Of a DNA stretch of 64,000 nucleotides, positions 63,917 through 64,000 are shown piece after piece. The translations under genes were made by a program, and so were the position numbers. The first letter of the stretch is position 1; every line of letters begins with the position of its first letter. The notes under the pieces are model-generated. The model did no database searches. It was not told the DNA's origin and saw only the letters and a list, made by a program, of their open reading frames with translations. This DNA is from Lysinibacillus parviboronicapiens (GTDB taxonomy: Bacteria; Bacillota; Bacilli; Bacillales_A; Planococcaceae): the NCBI RefSeq assembly GCF_003049575.1, contig NZ_PYWI01000009.1:62001-126000 (forward strand), in the 5' to 3' direction.

Positions 63917-64000
63917 TTATTGCAGATGCGTTTTTAATTCCGTTTGGATTTGTTGCAATTCCGCTTCTTTTGGAATATAATACCATATATTATTGATTTT
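63917..64000 (-). CDS. Partial gene running off the window end
   Basis: On the minus strand the frame from the right edge reads INNIWYYIPKEAELQQIQTE and LKTHLQ and stops at TAA 63917-63919. It has no start here, so it would be the last 27 residues of a gene that continues beyond 64000. It cannot be identified from this end. Confidence 0.4.
   Translation of the reverse strand, partial: KINNIWYYIPKEAELQQIQTELKTHLQ

Noticed and set aside
63783-63980. 65-codon plus-strand frame at the window end
   Set aside because: It overlaps the minus-strand partial gene and has no ribosome site.

Overview
The window looks like chromosome of a low-GC, spore-forming Bacillaceae, most like Lysinibacillus. This is inferred from AT-rich sequence, strong GGAGG-type ribosome sites, many TTG/GTG starts, spore and germination genes (GerC-type lipoprotein, YjcZ-type peptide, glcU-gdh, a CotZ/ExsY-like protein) and resemblance to Bacillus subtilis ykuI, ydjG/ydjI, btr, uvrX/yqjW, pbuE and sipS. 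No rRNA, tRNA, CRISPR array, complete insertion sequence or intact prophage was seen.

Layout. 1-9.5 kb: small membrane proteins, a tyrosine-recombinase relic, YkuI (EAL-like), a DegV lipid-binding protein, the YdjG/YdjI membrane-stress pair, YwdK and a thioesterase. 9.6-12.5 kb: a Fur-controlled siderophore unit, a Btr-like AraC regulator broken by a frameshift plus a binding lipoprotein. 13.3-16.5 kb: MerR regulator, DUF4870 protein and the glcU-gdh operon. 16.5-27 kb: accessory stretch of small lipoproteins and membrane proteins, relics, a VanZ protein, an orphan GerC-type lipoprotein and MepB. 27.3-29.6 kb: SOS mutagenesis operon (WYL-like protein, Y-family polymerase, YolD-like, YhjD-like) behind two LexA boxes. 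30-34 kb: CynX/NimT-type transporter, XRE-cupin regulator, DUF2975/HTH/DUF3955 operon. 34.6-37.7 kb: acyl-CoA dehydrogenase, SDR and kinase-like operon with a FadR-like box. 37.9-41 kb: LysR regulator divergent from hutG-gltS. 41-46.5 kb: cell-wall enzymes, a coat-like protein, a phosphatase and a TetR/DUF3995 pair with matching operators. 46.9-53 kb: a MORN-repeat/AAA+ ATPase fusion, WYL regulator and a nucleoside deoxyribosyltransferase operon. 53.5-64 kb: serine hydrolase, Ca2+-type P-ATPase, cupin, DUF3231 protein, pbuE behind a purine riboswitch, and signal peptidase I.

The most informative signals are: (1) a complete purine-riboswitch aptamer and overlapping terminator before pbuE whose specificity base is C (guanine type) although the pbuE switch of B. 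subtilis senses adenine; (2) the MORN-AAA+ fusion; (3) an ACAD/SDR/kinase operon like the split form of mammalian ACAD10/11 or Pseudomonas Lva enzymes; (4) paired regulator sites (Fur, LexA, FadR, TetR) that agree with the genes they precede; (5) at least four genes interrupted by a single-base frameshift, which is either real decay or assembly error.
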